DNA of 64,000 nucleotides. It comes from Liolophura sinensis. Its lineage: Eukaryota > Mollusca > Polyplacophora > Chitonida > Chitonidae. Location of the stretch: the NCBI RefSeq assembly GCF_032854445.1, contig NC_088302.1, positions 17,977,338-18,041,337 of the forward strand. The letters are read 5' to 3'. The notes under the pieces were generated by a model. It had not been told where the DNA came from. It saw nothing but the letters and a program-made list of their open reading frames with translations, and ran no database searches. Positions 25,724 to 35,554 of the stretch are shown here, piece after piece. Within the stretch, counting starts at the first letter, position 1, and each line of letters opens with the position of its first letter. A program made the position numbers and the translations under genes.

Positions 25724-25808
25724 CTCCTTCAAGCGTACCGTTATCAAGTCGTTCCCAAAAGTTGGAGAGAAAATCACCAGCGATTCGCTTTACTGGAAAA
25801 ATTTAGAG
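25716..25808 (+). CDS. UTP15: UTP15 (U3 snoRNA-associated protein 15), exon 1
   Basis: UTP15 is a WD40 protein of the nucleolar t-UTP/UtpA subcomplex of the small-subunit processome. It supports rDNA transcription and processing of the pre-18S rRNA. This 93-bp exon encodes 31 residues beginning MATSFKRTVIKSFPKVGEKI and ending LYWKNLE. It matches the family N-terminus, in which a short basic lead is followed by P..GEKIT.D.LYW. The start is the first ATG, in the context AACATGGCG, and the exon ends in phase 0 at the donor GTGTGT. Across the four visible exons the spliced product gives about 165 residues; the human protein is a little over 500, so about two thirds of the gene lies to the right of the window. 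Confidence 0.93.
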
Positions 25809-26667
25809 GTGTGTTATGACAGATAAGCTTCAGCGCCACCAAAAGTCATCGGTGTCTGGGGTCATTGATCAATATCAAAGCGTTAAATTTCACATGAAGT
25901 CATGACCTAAATTTGACTTCGGAAAGCATGGTTTGGATCTAAGACACGTGGGTTAGCCTGACTCTCAATGAGGCTTCTCCCAGTTTTGACAGATTCACAA
26001 ACCCAGTCGCAAGGAAATGCGATCACAATCAGTATTCAGAATCTCAACACATATTCCTTCACAGTTGCATAGCGCCGTCTTTATTGATCGTTTAGACATA
26101 GCAAAATAAACAGCACCGAGAGTTGGTACTGTCTGTGCCATGACAGTACTGTAGTGCGTTTCGACTGGGACTTCACAGCTTGAGACTGCGAATAGGGTAA
26201 GGGGAGGTAATCGAAAAGTTCTGGAGAGTCCAGATCTGATGAATATGCATTAAGGAGCAATTTGTCAGATTTCTTTGAAGAAGATGTCATCATCTTGTGA
26301 ATGGTCGCAGTATTTAACTGATATAATTGTTATAGCTATATTGTCGAATAAAGAAATATCACATTTGGAGGATTTCACACGTCTGGTACAGTCGGACACT
26401 TTTTTTTTTTTTAATGAACAACTGTGTGTAAACAGTTACAATGAAGTCCTTTTTTTTGTTGACAATAACAAATTCAAGCCCACAACAATTATTTTCATAA
26501 TTACCCCCATTTAGGACTTAGACCTAGTAGTGCTTTTCCCTGTATTTAGATTTCATGCTGGGTTCTTCTATGGCCATATGTGTTTCCTTTGGACTCTGCC
26601 CGCTTTTCTCCCATCGTAATGCACGCAACAAATTTAGTTACTCGCTTATTTATGTATTTATTTTCAG
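25809..26667 (+). other. UTP15 intron 1 (859 bp)
   Basis: Bounded by GTGTGT and TTTTCAG, phase 0. It contains a T run (26401-26412) and, shortly before the acceptor, an eroded SINE family A fragment. Nothing else was recognised. Confidence 0.8.
26578..26626 (+). mobile_element. SINE family A, short eroded fragment
   Basis: GTTTCCTTTGGACTCTGCCC followed by GCTTTTCTCCCATCGTAATG aligns with the family A body block seen at 54.93 kb (GTTTCCTCTGGGCTCTGCC...). No head, tail or target-site duplication remains. It lies about 40 bp upstream of the exon 2 acceptor. Confidence 0.55.
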
Positions 26668-26760
26668 TTTCCAATCATTAAGAAAGAGTTTGGGGCAATT
26701 TCTCACATAGATTTCTCACCTGTTGAACCATACGACTTTGCTGTGACAAACTCAACAAGG
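26668..26760 (+). CDS. UTP15: UTP15, exon 2
   Basis: A second 93-bp, 31-codon exon in phase 0 at both ends, between TTTTCAG and GTAAGT. It encodes FPIIKKEFGAISHIDFSP and then EPYDFAVTNSTR. The family shows the same order (IKEFGA.S..DFSP..PY..AVT.S.R), the first strands of the beta propeller. Exons 1 and 2 splice as ...NLE|FPIIKKEFG with no frame change. Confidence 0.95.
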
Positions 26761-28014
26761 GTAAGTTTATCTGTCTTGTTGATTATTATACCTCATAGAG
26801 TGATTATTGGTTTCCATTGGTCAGTACATGGTCACATGACACTCCCCCAGACATGATGGGCATCATTCTGAAGCAAAGCATCATCACGCTCACTAGGTAA
26901 TATCCCACGTTCACATGGCAATAACCTACAATCTTGTGCTATTATCCAGCAATCATGTGCGTTTATTCTAGTGCCATTGCCTCCCTTTGTGTGCTCTTTG
27001 ACGTCTGCATGTTTCTAAAGTAAACACGACACTGGCTACCTTTGCTTTCAGTGTACAAATTTTGCGATTTAAAGTACCAACCAATGAAGTATTGTGGTCC
27101 ACTGTTTTTTCGATTTAATAAAACATATAGTGTATGCTGAAGGACAAGATATCAGCATTCAACATTCGGCATTCAACTCATGTTCCACAGTAGTTGAACA
27201 TCACTGCTCTAAAGCCTACCTCATATCCCATCCCTCATCATGCACTATATAACTTAGGTTTTCCGTACCTGAAAGTGAAACCTTTTTCGATCAGACAATA
27301 ATCAAATGAATAAATAAATTTTGAAAGAGGATGAAAACTACAGATTGTGCTGTGGAAAAGACTGTCAAGGCACTTGCCATGTAACTGAATGATATTCTAC
27401 TGTTGAATAAGTTGCATAGGAGATTTTTGGCAAAAATTTCATATTGGTTATATAATCAAATCAAATTTTCTGTATGTCCTGAGAAGAACTCGTACCTGTA
27501 CTATTTGTATTTTTAAATGATTCTAAAGTTTGAAAAAATTATAATGCAACTCTCTTTATAAGGAACTTTATAACCGATTTTAAACAGTAAGAGTGAAACT
27601 GACAAGGCTGATATTTTGTGGTAGATAAGTATTTGGAATCATCTAAAGTAATATCAGATATTGAATTAGATTGGCAGATTGGCACTGATCAGTTTTTTTG
27701 CCACAACCCCGTGGTACAGCATCTTTAATACACAAACAATTCCAGAAAGGAAAGTTGAAACATGTAAAACTTTAAAGTTCACTACCAGCTGGTCAGCTAC
27801 TAATATCTCACTGTAAGTTTATTAATTGATTAGCAGATACGTTAAAACACATGTTCAGCATGGAAGTAACACATGTACAGCTTGCAGGTGCAGTTAGTTG
27901 CTAATTTCTCATTACCAACTTTAACATGTAACTGTAAGGTATTGTCACTGTGCCAGGTGCTAAAGTGGGAATTTTTAATAAGGAAAGCAGGATAACATTA
28001 TTTGTATGGGGGTG
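26761..28014. other. Intron sequence before the minisatellite cluster
   Basis: A+T-rich sequence without exons. About 27555-27705 resembles 43930-44080 (family F; shared GGCTGATATTTTGTG and a TTGGATTGG-like word). Nothing else was recognised. Confidence 0.4.
27555..27705 (+). repeat. Dispersed repeat family F, copy 1
   Basis: Shares GGCTGATATTTTGTG, AAGTAATATCAGATATTG-like and TTAGATTGGCAGATTGGCAC-like blocks with 43930-44080. The pair is diverged, with no visible termini, and the class is unknown. Confidence 0.4.
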
Positions 28015-29740
28015 GAAAATGGCGCTATCATATTTGTGGGGTGTACGGAATGGCGCCATCATATTTGCAGGGGTGTGCAGAATGGCACCATTGTGTTTGA
28101 AGGGGTGTGCAGAATGGTGCCATCATATTTGTAGGGGTGTGCAGAATGGCACCATCATATTTGTGAGGGTGTGCAGAATGGCGCCATCATATTTGTGAGG
28201 GTGTGCAGAATGGTGTCATCATATTTGTAGGGATGTGCAGAATGGCGCCATCATATATGTAGGGGTGTGCAGAATGGCGCCATCATATTTGTTAGGGTGT
28301 GCAGAATGGCGCCATCATATTTGTGAGGGTGTGCAGAATGGCGCCATCATATATGTAGGGGTGTGCAGAATGGCACCATCGTGTTTGTAGGGGTGTGCAG
28401 AATGGTGCCATCATATTTGTAGGGGTGTGCAGAATGGCGCCATCATATTTGTGAGGGTGTGCAGAATGGCGCCATCATATATGTAGAGGTGTGCAGAATG
28501 GCGCCATCATATTTGTGAAGGTGTGCAGAATGGCGCCATCATATTTGTGAGGGTGTGCAGAATGGCGCCATCATATTTGTGAGGGTGTGCAGAATGGCGC
28601 CATCATAAATGTAGGGGTGTGCAGAATGGCACCATCGTGTTTGTAGGGGTGTGCAGAATGGTGCCATCATATTTGTAGGGGTGTGCAGAATGGCACCATT
28701 GTGTGTGTAGGGGTGTGCAGAATGGCGCCATCATATATGTAAGGGTGTACAGAATGGCACCATCGTGTTGTAGGGGTGTGCAGAATGGCACCATCATATT
28801 TGTGAGGGTGTGCAGAATGGCACCATCATATTTGTGAGGGTGTGCAGAATGGCGCCATCATATTTGTGAGGGTGTGCAGAATGGCGCCATCATATATGTA
28901 GGGGTGTGCAGAATGGCACCATCGTGTTTGTAGGGGTGTGCAGAATGGTGCCATCATATTTGTAGGGGTGTGCAGAATGGCACCATTGTGTGTGTAGGGG
29001 TGTGCAGAATGGCGCCATCATATATGTAAGGGTGTACAGAATGGCACCATCGTGTTGTAGGGGTGTGCAGAATGGCACCATCATATTTGTAGGGGTGTGC
29101 AGAATGGCACCATCATATTTGTAGGGGTGTGCAGGATGGCACCATTGTGTGTGTAGGGGTGTGCAGAATGGCGCCATCATATATGTAAGGGTGTACAGAA
29201 TGGCACCATCGTGTTGTAGGGGTGTGCAGAATGGCACCATCATATTTGTGAGGGTGTGCAGAATGGCGCCATCATATTTGTGAGGGTGTGCAGAATGGCG
29301 CCATCATATTTGTGAGGGTGTGCAGAATGGCGCCATCATATATGTAGGGGTGTGCAGAATGGCACCATTGTGTTGTAGGGGTGTGCAGAATGGCGCCATC
29401 ATATTTGTGAGGGTGTGCAGAATGGCGCCATCATATATGTAGGGGTGTGCAGAATGGCACCATTGTGTTTGTAGGGGTGTGCAGAATGGTGCCATCATAT
29501 TTGTGAGGGTGTGCAGAATGGCACCATTGTGTGTGTAGGGGTGTGCAGAATGGCGCCATCATATGTGTAAGGGTGTACAGAATGGCACCATCGTGTTGTA
29601 GGGGTGTGCAGAATGACACCATCATATTTGTAGGGGTGTGCAGAATGGCACCATCATATTGTAGGAGTGTGCAGGATGGCACAATCATATTGGTAGTGGT
29701 GTACAGGATGGCACTCTGATGTCTGTAGGGGTGTAGAGAC
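28015..29740. repeat. Minisatellite array 1, 32-bp unit (~53 copies)
   Basis: The unit is GTGTGCAGAATGGCGCCATC followed by ATATTTGTGAGG, repeated head to tail at 32 bp with occasional 31-bp units. The centre GGCGCC varies mainly to GGTGCC or GGCACC, and CATCGTG to CATTGTG. Higher-order repeats are visible: the ~190-bp block starting near 28611 recurs 288 bp later near 28899, and parts recur again near 29130 and 29510. There are no unique spacers between units, so it is not a CRISPR. Short ORFs on either strand follow from the repeat. Confidence 0.97.
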
Positions 29741-30584
29741 AGTGCTCAAAAATCCTTTTTTGTCAGATTTATGAACCATTTTGCAAGTAAATGGATAATA
29801 AATTTGGGGCAGCCATGGATTGCAACATGTGAAGCTTCACCAAGCTACATGTATCTTCCCTTGAAACTTTTTCCCACTAAAATATGATGTATATGTAATC
29901 GCCAGTGTCAGCAGCAGACGTGTAACAGCCGATTCGATTGTAATGCAACACAGCATGATGAAATCTTGAAGCGGCAGGTTAGTCAGACCTGCACAATGTT
30001 CAAATCTTTAGTGCCCTCCAGGGGATGCCCTGCTAATGTCACTGGTGAATTTTGCCTTCATTGAAATACTTTGGTAATACGGTAAACAAAACAAAGTGAC
30101 CACATGGTTCAAGATATGCTCTATTTTTTCTAATTTTTAGGACAGATATAAGTAGTGCTGGAAGCAAAGGATTACATTTCTCTCCCAATTTTTTTGAAAA
30201 GTAAAAACATGAATGTGTTGGTCATTAGATGGACTAACCAAGTGGAATGAAGAACATAAATATTCCTATAACAGTTACATGAATATTGGGTAAAAAGAGC
30301 AGACCTGGTGTCCCAAAAATTGGAAGAATTAGGGCAGTGAGAATCGGGTCCACCTTTCAGTCTGCTCTAGCGTATTATTTATGAATTGTGTGAGCAAAGG
30401 CTCCAGTGAGTGATGTCCAAGAACTTGCGCCTCTTCTTCACCTTTATGTTTCCCAAGGCAAGTGTGAACAGCATTGGAAGGTAATGGCTGAAGGAGACTT
30501 GTCATCAAAATCTTTCTTTTTATTTACATTTCATCTGTACATTACTTTATTTACTCATAGCATTTCATTCTGTCGCTAATGAGG
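29741..30584. other. Unique spacer between minisatellite arrays
   Basis: About 840 bp of non-repetitive intron. No exon, RNA gene or transposon was recognised. Confidence 0.4.
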
Positions 30585-30835
30585 AGTTGAGCTGGTGCAC
30601 AGTGTGGCAGCATGATGTCTGTACGGGTGTACAGTGTGGCAGCATGATGTCTGTACGTGTGCACAGTGTGGCAGCATGATGTCTGTACGGGTGTACAGTG
30701 TGGCAGCATGATGTCTGTACGGGTGTACAGTGTGGCAGCATGATGTCTGTACGGGTGTACAGTGTGGCAGCATGATGTCTGTACGGGTGTACAGTGTGGC
30801 AGCATGATGTTTGCAGGACTGTACAGTGTGGCACC
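30585..30835. repeat. Minisatellite array 2, 32-bp unit (~8 copies)
   Basis: The unit is GTGTACAGTGTGGCAGCATG followed by ATGTCTGTACGG, 32 bp, seven to eight copies, the last ones degraded (to about 30890). Compared with array 1 it shares GTGTRCAG..TGGC..CAT..T.TGTA.GG in the same order and length. Confidence 0.95.
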
Positions 30836-30892
30836 ATAATGCCTAAGGGATTGTTCAGTTTGGCAGCATAATGTCTGTCCGGCATCATAATG

Positions 30893-31086
30893 TATGTATG
30901 TATGCTTGAGGTTTAACGTCATGCTTAACAATTTTTCACTTGATGATGAGGATTTATGCCGTCAGTGCTGCAGCCATTGAGGTTTTATACTGATGACACC
31001 AGCCATGACACCAGCCATGACACCCCAGCCATTAGCATTATCCTGATACCCGGCCAACCAGTCATGCGAGGCAGCAGCAAGTACTA
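30893..31086 (-). mobile_element. SINE family B, 5'-truncated copy inside the minisatellite cluster
   Basis: On the plus strand it begins with the family tail (CTTGAGGTTTAACGTCATGC then TTAACAATTTTTCACTTGAT) and ends near GCGAGGCAGCAGCAAGTAC. The same order occurs in the fuller copy at 53.10-53.46 kb. The tRNA-like head is missing. It separates arrays 2 and 3. Confidence 0.75.
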
Positions 31087-31087
31087 C

Positions 31088-33010
31088 AAAATGTGGCACC
31101 ATAACTTCTGCTGGACTGTGCAGTGTGGCACCATGGCGTGTGCAGGACTGTACAGTGTGGGGCCATAATTTCTGCTGGACTGTACAGTGTGGCACCATGG
31201 TGTGTGCAGAACTGTGCAGTGTGGGGCCATAATTTCTGCTGGACTGTACAGTGTGGCACCATGGTGTGTGCAGAACTGTACAGTGTGGGGCCTTAATTTC
31301 TGCTGGACTGTACAGTGTGGCACCATGGTGTGTGCAGAACTGTACAGTGCGGGGCCTTAATTTCTGCTGGACTGTACAGTGTGGCACCATGGTGTGTGCA
31401 GAACTGTGCAGTGTGGGGCCTTAATTTCTGCTGGACTGTACAGTGTGGCACCATGGTGTGTGCAGGACTGTACAGTGTGGCACCATGGTGTGTGCAGGGC
31501 TGTACAGTGTGGGGCCTTAATTTCTGCTGGACTGTACAGTGTGGCACCATGGCATGTGCAGGACTGTACAGTGTGGGGCCTTAATTTCTGCTGGACTGTA
31601 CAGTGTGGCACCATGGCGTGTGCAGGACTGTACAGTGTGGGGCCATAATTTCTGCTGGACTGTACAGTGTGGCACCATGGCGTGTGCAGAACTGTACAGT
31701 GTGGGGCCTTAATTTCTGCTGGACTGTACAGTGTGGCACCATGGTGTGTGCAGAACTGTACAGTGTGGGGCCTTAATTTCTGCTGGACTGTACAGTGTGG
31801 CACCATGGTGTGTGCAGAACTGTACAGTGTGGGGCCTTAATTTCTGCTGGACTGTACAGTGTGGCACCATGGTGTGTGCAGAACTGTACAGTGTGGGGCC
31901 ATAATTTCTGCTGGACTGTACAGTGTGGCACCATGGCGTGTGCAGAACTGTACAGTGTGGGGCCTTAATTTCTGCTGGACTGTACAGTGTGGCACCATGG
32001 TGTGTGCAGAACTGTACAGTGTGGGGCCTTAATTTCTGCTGGACTGTACAGTGTGGCACCATGGTGTGTGCAGAACTGTACAGTGTGGGGCCTTAATTTC
32101 TGCTGGACTGTACAGTGTGGCACCATGGTGTGTGCAGAACTGTACAGTGTGGGGCCTTAATTTCTGCTGGACTGTACAGTGTGGCACCATGGTGTGTGCA
32201 GAACTGTACAGTGTGGGGCCATAATTTCTGCTGGACTGTACAGTGTGGCACCATGGCGTGTGCAGAACTGTACAGTGTGGGGCCTTAATTTCTGCTGGAC
32301 TGTACAGTGTGGCACCATGGTGTGTGCAGAACTGTACAGTGTGGGGCCTTAATTTCTGCTGGACTGTACAGTGTGGCACCATGGTGTGTGCAGAACTGTA
32401 CAGTGTGGGGCCTTAATTTCTGCTGGACTGTACAGTGTGGCACCATGGTGTGTGCAGAACTGTACAGTGTGGGGCCTTAATTTCTGCTGGACTGTACAGT
32501 GTGGCACCATGGTGTGTGCAGAACTGTACAGTGTGGGGCCTTAATTTCTGCTGGACTGTACAGTGTGGCACCATGGTGTGTGCAGAACTGTGCAGTGTGG
32601 CTTCATAATATCTGGCCGACTGTACAGTGTGGCACCATGGTGTGTGCAGAACTGTACAGTGTGGGGCCTTAATTTCTGCTGGACTGTACAGTGTGGCACC
32701 ATGGTGTGTGCAGAACTGTACAGTGTGGGGCCTTAATTTCTGCTGGACTGTACAGTGTGGCACCATGGTGTGTGCAGAACTGTACAGTGTGGGGCCTTAA
32801 TTTCTGCTGGACTGTACAGTGTGGCACCATGGTGTGTGCAGAACTGTACAGTGTGGGGCCTTAATTTCTGCTGGACTGTACAGTGTGGCACCATGGTGTG
32901 TGCAGAACTGTGCAGTGTGGCTTCATAATATCTGGCCGACTGTACAGTGCAGCACCATGATGTTTGTAGGACTATAAAGTGTGGCACTACACTGTCTGCA
33001 AGACTGAACA
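31088..33010. repeat. Minisatellite array 3, 64-bp dimer of 32-bp units (~30 dimers)
   Basis: Two 32-bp monomers alternate. Monomer a starts ACTGTACAGTGTGGCACCAT and monomer b starts ACTGTACAGTGTGGGGCCTT; both open with the 10-bp palindrome ACTGTACAGT. A higher-order period of 320 bp is visible: a variant unit with CTTCATAATATCTGGCCGAC occurs at 32601 and again at 32921, and the 117-codon open frames ending at 31709 and 32029 have the same translation. In monomer a, CATGGCGTG, CATGGTGTG and CATGGCATG all occur. The long minus-strand frames are a by-product of the 64/32-bp regularity. Confidence 0.97.
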
Positions 33011-33016
33011 GAAGAA

Positions 33017-33090
33017 TATATCATTTATACAACGGCGGCCAGCATTATGGTGGGAGGAAACCGGGCAAAGCCCGGGAGAAACCCTAAACA
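33017..33090 (-). mobile_element. SINE family A fragment
   Basis: TTATACAACGGCGGCCAGCA, TTATGGTGGGAGGAAACCGG and GCAAAGCCCGGGAGAAACC match the family A body in minus orientation. Head and tail are absent. It lies right at the edge of array 3. Confidence 0.8.
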
Positions 33091-33301
33091 GTTTGACACT
33101 ATAATGATGATGGGTGTACAGGGTAAAAGTTCAATCTCTGTAGGTTTTACAATATCTCAATATGTAGAGTTTAATGGCATTTCAATATCTCAATATGTAG
33201 AGTTTAAAGGATGGCAGTTCATTGTCTGTATTGTTTATAGGATGGCACTCCAATGTCGGAAGAGTTTACAGGATGACTACTCTGTAACTGTGTAGAATGT
33301 C

Positions 33302-33375
33302 TACAGGATGTCTTGTTGCTCTAACCTCTCAGTGCTGTGCGCCAAACAAGGAAGCAGATTGTACCATTTTTAAAG
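33302..33375 (-). mobile_element. SINE family B fragment
   Basis: CTAACCTCTCAGTGCTGTGC, GCCAAACAAGGAAGCAG and CCATTTTTAAAGG match the internal part of the 53-kb copy (53312-53365). It is fused directly to a family A fragment at 33375. Confidence 0.7.
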
Positions 33376-33466
33376 GCCAGCATTATGGTGGTGAGTCCAG
33401 GGGGAAACCCACGACCATCCACAGGTTGCTGGCAGACCTTCCCATGTACGGCCAGAGAGGCAGCAT
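33375..33466 (-). mobile_element. SINE family A fragment
   Basis: GGCCAGCATTATGGTGGTGA, AACCCACGACCATCCACAGG, TTGCTGGCAGACCTTCCCAT and GTACGGCCAGAGAGGCAGCA form the body of family A, minus orientation, without head or tail. Confidence 0.8.
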
Positions 33467-33734
33467 AATGATGCTGGGTGTACAGGATATCAGTTCAGTC
33501 TCTGCAGGGCTTACAGGATAACAGTTTCGTCTCTGTAGAGCATACAGGATGTTGGTTCAGTCTTTGTATGGTTTACAGGATGTTGGTTCGGTGTCTGTAA
33601 GGTTTACAGGATGTTGTTTCAGTGTCTGTGGGGTTCACAGGATGGCAATTCAGTGTCTGTAGGGTTTATAGGATGGCACTCATATGTCTGTAGGGTTTAC
33701 TGGATGGCACTCTGTAGAGCTGTACAAGCTGGAT

Positions 33735-35020
33735 GGCTTGTAAATGTCTACAGGATGGCTTGTCAGTGTCTACAGGATTGCTTGTCAATATCTAAAGGAT
33801 GGCTTTTCAGTGTCTACAGGATAGCCTGTCAGTGTGTACAGGATGGCTTGTTAATGTCTACAGGATGGCTTGTCAATGTCTACAGGATGGCTCATCAGTG
33901 TCTACAGGATAGCCTGTCAGTGTGTACAGGATGGCTTGTTAGTGTTTACAGGATGGCTTGTCAGTGTCTACAGGATGGCTTGTCAGTGTCTACAGGATGG
34001 CCTGTCAATGTCTGCAGGATGGCTTGTCAGTGTCATGTCAGTGTCTACAGGATGGCTTGTCCGTGTGTACAGGATGGCCTGTCAGTGTCTGCAGGATGGC
34101 TTGTCAGTGTCTACAGGATGGCTTGTCAGTGTCTACAGGATGGCTTGTCGGTGTCTACAGGATGGCTTGTCGGTGTCTACAGGATGGCTTGTCCGTGTGT
34201 ACAGGATGGCCTGTCAGTGTCTTACTGGATGGCGTGTCAGTGTCTACAGGATAGCCCGTCAATGTCTACATGATGGCTTGTCAGTGTCTACAGGATGGCC
34301 TGTCAGTGTCTACAGGATGGCTTGTCAGTATCTACAGGATGGCTGGTTAGTGTCTACAGGATGGCTGGTTAGTGTCTACAGGATGGTTTGTCAGTGTCTA
34401 CAGGATGTATTGTCAGTGTCTACAGGATGGCTTGTCAGTGTCTACAGGATGGCTTGTCAGTGTCTACAGGATGGCTTGTCGGTGTCTACAGGATGGCTTG
34501 TCGGTGTCTACAAGATAGCTTGTCAGTGTGTACAGGATGGCCTGTCAGTGTCTTACTGGATGGCTTGTCAGTGTCTACAGGATGGCCTGTCAGTGTCTAC
34601 ATGATGGCTTGTCAGTGTCTACAGGATGGTTTGTCAGTGTCTACAGGATGTATTGTCAGTGTCTACAGGATGGTTTGTCAGTGTCTATAGGATGGTTTGT
34701 CAGTATCTACAGGATGGTTTGTCAGTGTCTACAGGATGTATTGTCAGTGTCTACAGGATGGCTTGTCAGTGTCTACAGGATGGTTTGTCAGTGTCTACAT
34801 GATGGCTTGTCAGTGTCTACAGGATGGTTTGTCAGTGTCTACAGGATGTATTGTCAGTGTCTACACGATGGCTTGTCAGTGTCTACAGGATGGTTTGTCA
34901 GTGTCTACAGGATGTATTGTCAGTGTCTACACGATGGCTTGTCAATATCTACAGGATAGCCTGTCAGTGTCTACAGGATGGCTTGTCAGTGTCTACAGGA
35001 TGGCTTGTTAATTCCAAGCC
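33735..35020. repeat. Minisatellite array 4, 22-bp unit (~58 copies)
   Basis: The unit is GTGTCTACAGGATGGCTTGTCA, 22 bp, with variants GTGTGTACAGG, GATGTATTG, GATGGTTTG and a few 31-bp exceptions (TCTTACTGGATGG). A longer block (about 34380-34620) is echoed at 34620-34960, indicating higher-order duplication. Three overlapping plus-strand frames stay open for 75-244 codons because 3x22 = 66; their Val-Ser-Thr-Gly-Trp pattern is repeat-driven. Confidence 0.96.
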
Positions 35021-35035
35021 ATCCTGTAGATGTTA
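34997..35035. repeat. Inverted repeat at the end of array 4
   Basis: TCTACAGGATGGCTT, a 9-bp loop and AAGCCATCCTGTAGA form a perfect 15-bp hairpin. The second arm is a single array unit in reverse orientation, two bases before the left end of the MITE. Confidence 0.85.
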
Positions 35036-35036
35036 C

Positions 35037-35518
35037 TTAAAGGATACATGAAAAGGAACTATAAATGAAAGATTATGTTTCTATGCCACATGAAGAAAAT
35101 TATGCCCTGGAATTTCATTTGGGGGTATTTTTATACCTGGTAATTACCCCTCTATAATATGCATATTTTCCGTCAACTGTCAGATTTTTGGAGAAATTAC
35201 GTCATCGTTGATCTTGCACGGAACTCGAACACCCCCGAAGTGCCTCGAGACCGGTGAACCGTATCGCTAGAGTGTTGGCAAGGTGATATGCTTTGTCCCC
35301 CGTCCGCACATCCGCCCCCATTCGTCTGTTCCCCACATCCCCGCTGATTAATTTCTGGACTGACTGCTGGGCCCTTAAGAAAACTGTACTTTGAAGCCAT
35401 TTTTAAACCCCGAAGTGAAAGTTGAAAAATTTGTTTGTACTGTTATATGTTATTACACATGATAATCTACACATTAAGAAATAAAACCAAAAAATAAAGC
35501 GCTTCATGTATCCTTTAA
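35037..35518. mobile_element. MITE, 482 bp, TTAA-flanked with 16-bp terminal inverted repeats
   Basis: The ends read TTAAAGGATACATGAA and, at the right, TTCATGTATCCTTTAA, which are perfect reverse complements. Counting TTAA (35037-35040 and 35515-35518) as a target-site duplication leaves 12-bp inverted termini AGGATACATGAA. A TTAA target is typical of piggyBac-type elements, but the termini do not start with the usual CCC, so the superfamily is uncertain. The inside (about 35200-35400) is more G+C-rich than the flanks and has no intact transposase frame. It sits between the 22-bp and 31-bp arrays. Confidence 0.85.
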
Positions 35519-35554
35519 ATACCTTGTTACTTACATACATGGCGCTCTATTATC

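Larger units (their letters stand above)
33095..33730. repeat. Degenerate ~31-bp units linking arrays 3 and 4
   Basis: Between SINE fragments, units such as GTTTACAGGATGTTGGTTCA followed by GTCTTTGTATG recur at ~31 bp (clearest 33515-33715). They share GTxxACAGGATGGCA and TGTCTGTAGG with the neighbouring arrays. At 33700-33760 the units lose GTAGGGTTT and become the 22-bp unit of the next array, so this stretch looks like the transition form. Confidence 0.7.

Noticed and set aside
28015-29740. CRISPR-like array with 32-bp repeats
   Set aside because: Units are directly adjacent with no unique spacers, the sequence is clearly eukaryotic, and no cas genes are present.
30962-32987. Long minus-strand frames (MVPHCTVQQ... 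type) as Cys/His-rich proteins
   Set aside because: They recur at 320-bp steps from the minisatellite and overlap plus-strand frames of the same kind; no start context, splice sites or domain support them.
33611-35051. Several overlapping open frames of 75-244 codons as a secreted or repeat protein
   Set aside because: Three frames are open at once because three 22-bp units make 66 bp. The residue pattern is dictated by the repeat and shifts frame with each indel.
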